NCBI RefSeq assembly: GCF_000834655.1
Contig: NZ_JXQQ01000032.1
Span: 1-64,000 of the forward strand
DNA length: 64,000 nt
Direction of reading: 5' to 3'
From: Variovorax paradoxus
GTDB taxonomy: Bacteria > Pseudomonadota > Gammaproteobacteria > Burkholderiales > Burkholderiaceae_C
A model generated the notes under the pieces. That model saw only the letters and a program-made list of their open reading frames with translations. It was not told the origin of the DNA and made no database searches. Shown here piece after piece: positions 62,474-64,000 of the stretch. Made by a program: the position numbers and the translations under genes. Position 1 is the stretch's first letter, and each line of letters starts with the position of its first letter.

Positions 62474-63163
62474 ATGAAGAAGACTCTCATCACGGCAGCC
62501 GTGGTCCTGCTTGCAGGCGTGGCCTCGGCAACCAGCACGACGGCCCTTGCCGTGACCAGCACGACGACCGGCTCTTCCAGCGCCTCGCTGTCGACGGCTG
62601 CGAGCTCCGGCACCGGCAGCGCGTTCAGCTACAACGCGGCCAATTCCAGTTCGTCGGCCAGCGCCAATGCGGCGGGCGGCGCCGTGAGCTTCCCGGGCCT
62701 GCGCGTCGGCGGCGCCACCGCCAGCGGTTCGGCAACCACTCAGGGCCGCGTGACCAGCGTGGCCGCGACGACCGGCAATGGCTTCGCCGCGGGCGGTGCC
62801 AACGCACAAGCCAACGCAGGCTCCCTGGCCAACGCCAACTACAGCGCGGGCGGCTCCAACCATGTGAGCGGCAGTGCCGGCGGCCTGGCCGGCTCCAGCA
62901 CCAACAACACGGCCGGAACGATGTCGGGCCCTGGCGGCGGCCTTGCGGTGGTGACGCGCACCTCGGGCACGACCTCCAGCTTCAATGCCTCCTCGGGCGC
63001 CATCAACGGCTTCGTCAACGGCACCACCACCTCGGCGACAGCCGGCTCGACCGGCGGCTCCTTCGGCGTGAGCAACTTCGCCTTCGGCAATGCAGGCGGC
63101 TTCAGCAACGGTGGCGGCACCGGCGGCATGGCCGGCGCCGGCGCAACCGCCTCGGCTCCCTGA
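62474..63163 (+). CDS. Secreted Gly/Ala/Ser/Thr-rich low-complexity protein
   Basis: This encodes 229 residues. A signal peptide (MKKTLITAAVVLLAGVASA) precedes a sequence made almost entirely of Ser, Thr, Gly, Ala and Asn, for example SSSASANAAGGAVSFPG, GGANAQANAGSLANANYSAG and SSTNNTAGTMSGPGGG. There is no cysteine in the mature part and few charges. This composition is typical of extracellular matrix, fibre or adhesin-like proteins. I do not recognise a family. It lies 78 bp before another exported gene. Confidence 0.8.
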   Translation: MKKTLITAAVVLLAGVASATSTTALAVTSTTTGSSSASLSTAASSGTGSAFSYNAANSSSSASANAAGGAVSFPGLRVGGATASGSATTQGRVTSVAATTGNGFAAGGANAQANAGSLANANYSAGGSNHVSGSAGGLAGSSTNNTAGTMSGPGGGLAVVTRTSGTTSSFNASSGAINGFVNGTTTSATAGSTGGSFGVSNFAFGNAGGFSNGGGTGGMAGAGATASAP

Positions 63164-63240
63164 ACGGAGCGGGTTTCGGTCGTCGGACCAGAAATGGGGA
63201 GGGGCACGCCCCCTCCCCCGGCTTTCAAAGGAGTGAGAAC

Positions 63241-64000
63241 ATGAAAAAACTGATTGTCCTGGCCTTGATGGGCGTGTCCGCGGGCGCCTTCGCGCAAATC
63301 ACGGCGGGCAGCTCCAACAACCAGTCGACGAGTTCGGCCACCACATCGGCACAGGGGAACACCCAAGCGGTGAACTTCAACACCAACACCCCCGCCGACA
63401 CCCGCGCGACGCTGAACAGCAACCAGAACATCAACAACACCGGCGCGACGACCAGCACCCTGGACTACCGGGGGAGCTACACGGTCAAGAACGTGCCGTC
63501 GGTCAACGGGCCCAACCTGACCACCAGCAACGACACCTGCATGGGCAGCTCCAGCGCCAGCGCGAACGGCCCGGGTGTCGGCATCAGTTTCGGCACCACC
63601 TGGACGGACGAGCACTGCAAGCGCCTGAAGATGAGTCGCGAGCTCTGGAACAAGGGCATGAAGGCAGCGTCGCTCGCGATGGACTGCATGGACTCGGCTG
63701 CCATGGCCGCGCTGGAGATGACCGGCACGAAGTGCCCGCAGTCCATGACCGCCGAGGAGCGTGTGAGCGCCTTCGGGCCGTACGCATCGCCGGCGAATGC
63801 CGCGGCACAGGTCACCGGGCGTCCGGTCGCGGCCATGACGCCACCCATGCAGCCGATGCAGCCGATGCAGCCGATGCAGCCGATGCAGGCGGCGGTCGTT
63901 GCGCCGCCGGTGGCTTCGATGCCTCCGCCCGCGTCGGCACCCACGCCTGCTCCACTGCCGTTGCCGCAGGCGCCCATCGTCGAAGCCGCGCCCGCGCAGC
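63241..64000 (+). CDS. Exported protein with MQP repeats, partial (runs off the right edge)
   Basis: The open frame from 63241 has no stop before 64000, giving at least 253 residues. A signal peptide (MKKLIVLALMGVSAGAFAQ) with a GGAG site 9 bp upstream supports the start. Residues about 20-75 are Ser/Thr/Asn-rich. A folded part follows with four or more cysteines (SNDTCMGSSSA, WTDEHCKRLKMSRELWNKG, SLAMDCMDSAAM, TKCPQSMT). Then come MQP repeats (ATGCAGCCG in tandem) and a Pro/Ala-rich tail. The family is unknown to me. It should be co-transcribed with the Gly/Ala-rich protein before it. Confidence 0.8.
   Translation, partial: MKKLIVLALMGVSAGAFAQITAGSSNNQSTSSATTSAQGNTQAVNFNTNTPADTRATLNSNQNINNTGATTSTLDYRGSYTVKNVPSVNGPNLTTSNDTCMGSSSASANGPGVGISFGTTWTDEHCKRLKMSRELWNKGMKAASLAMDCMDSAAMAALEMTGTKCPQSMTAEERVSAFGPYASPANAAAQVTGRPVAAMTPPMQPMQPMQPMQPMQAAVVAPPVASMPPPASAPTPAPLPLPQAPIVEAAPAQ
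63847..63888 (+). repeat. In-frame 9-bp tandem repeat (MQP)
   Basis: ATGCAGCCG is repeated about 4.7 times (63847-63888), giving MQPMQPMQPMQPMQ. Units are identical, so slippage would add or remove three residues without a frameshift. Confidence 0.85.

Overview
This is a GC-rich, densely packed chromosomal window from a betaproteobacterium, most likely Comamonadaceae and possibly Variovorax. That placement is inferred from a Bug-type (tripartite tricarboxylate family) periplasmic receptor, the gene order mltG-tmk-holB-pilZ-tatD opposite ygfZ, an isoquinoline-oxidoreductase-like molybdenum enzyme and a VgrG/DUF2169/DUF3540/DUF4150 type VI island. I saw no tRNA, rRNA, CRISPR array, insertion sequence or prophage.

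Layout. 1-7.8 kb: small stress and redox genes (flavodoxin, NTF2-like, SRPBCC, isochorismatase-like, Dps, DUF2721, a mercuric-reductase-like flavoprotein paired with a luciferase-like oxidoreductase, a DJ-1/PfpI protein, msrB-msrA). 7.8-19 kb: a locus rich in exported enzymes. It holds an alpha/beta hydrolase with a LuxR-type regulator, an OprB porin, two Tat-type hydrolases, VOC, RidA and TlpA/DipZ-like proteins, an SDR and two paralogous crotonases, one with a signal peptide. Three divergent promoter regions here carry the same oriented inverted-repeat element, and a half copy lies near 33.7 kb. 19-33.7 kb: LysR/MFS pair, nitronate monooxygenase, DoxX, a propeller-sensor two-component system whose promoter shares an exact 17-bp box with the doxX promoter, a PAS histidine kinase interrupted by an in-frame stop, a molybdenum hydroxylase with its [2Fe-2S] subunit and cytochrome c, and two cupins.

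33.9-44.6 kb: mostly housekeeping. Overlapping start and stop codons join mltG, tmk, holB and pilZ, and tatD to an ankyrin gene. ygfZ, a lipoprotein, a thioesterase-GNAT fusion, an HSL-family esterase and an iron alcohol dehydrogenase follow. 44.7-52.5 kb: a VgrG island (vgrG, small membrane protein, DUF2169-pentapeptide protein, second pentapeptide protein, DUF3540, PAAR-like DUF4150) in which almost every gene is translationally coupled to the next. It has no type VI core genes and no obvious toxin. A long hairpin covers the vgrG ribosome binding site.

52.5-64 kb: an LprI-domain protein, a tannase/feruloyl-esterase-like gene of visibly lower GC, a Bug receptor, a patatin and tex. Last comes a membrane histidine kinase/LuxR regulator pair divergent from two secreted low-complexity proteins, the second running off the right edge. 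The most interesting material is the repeated oriented operator-like element with its exported-enzyme neighbourhood, the 17-bp two-component box, and the translational-control structures of the VgrG island.
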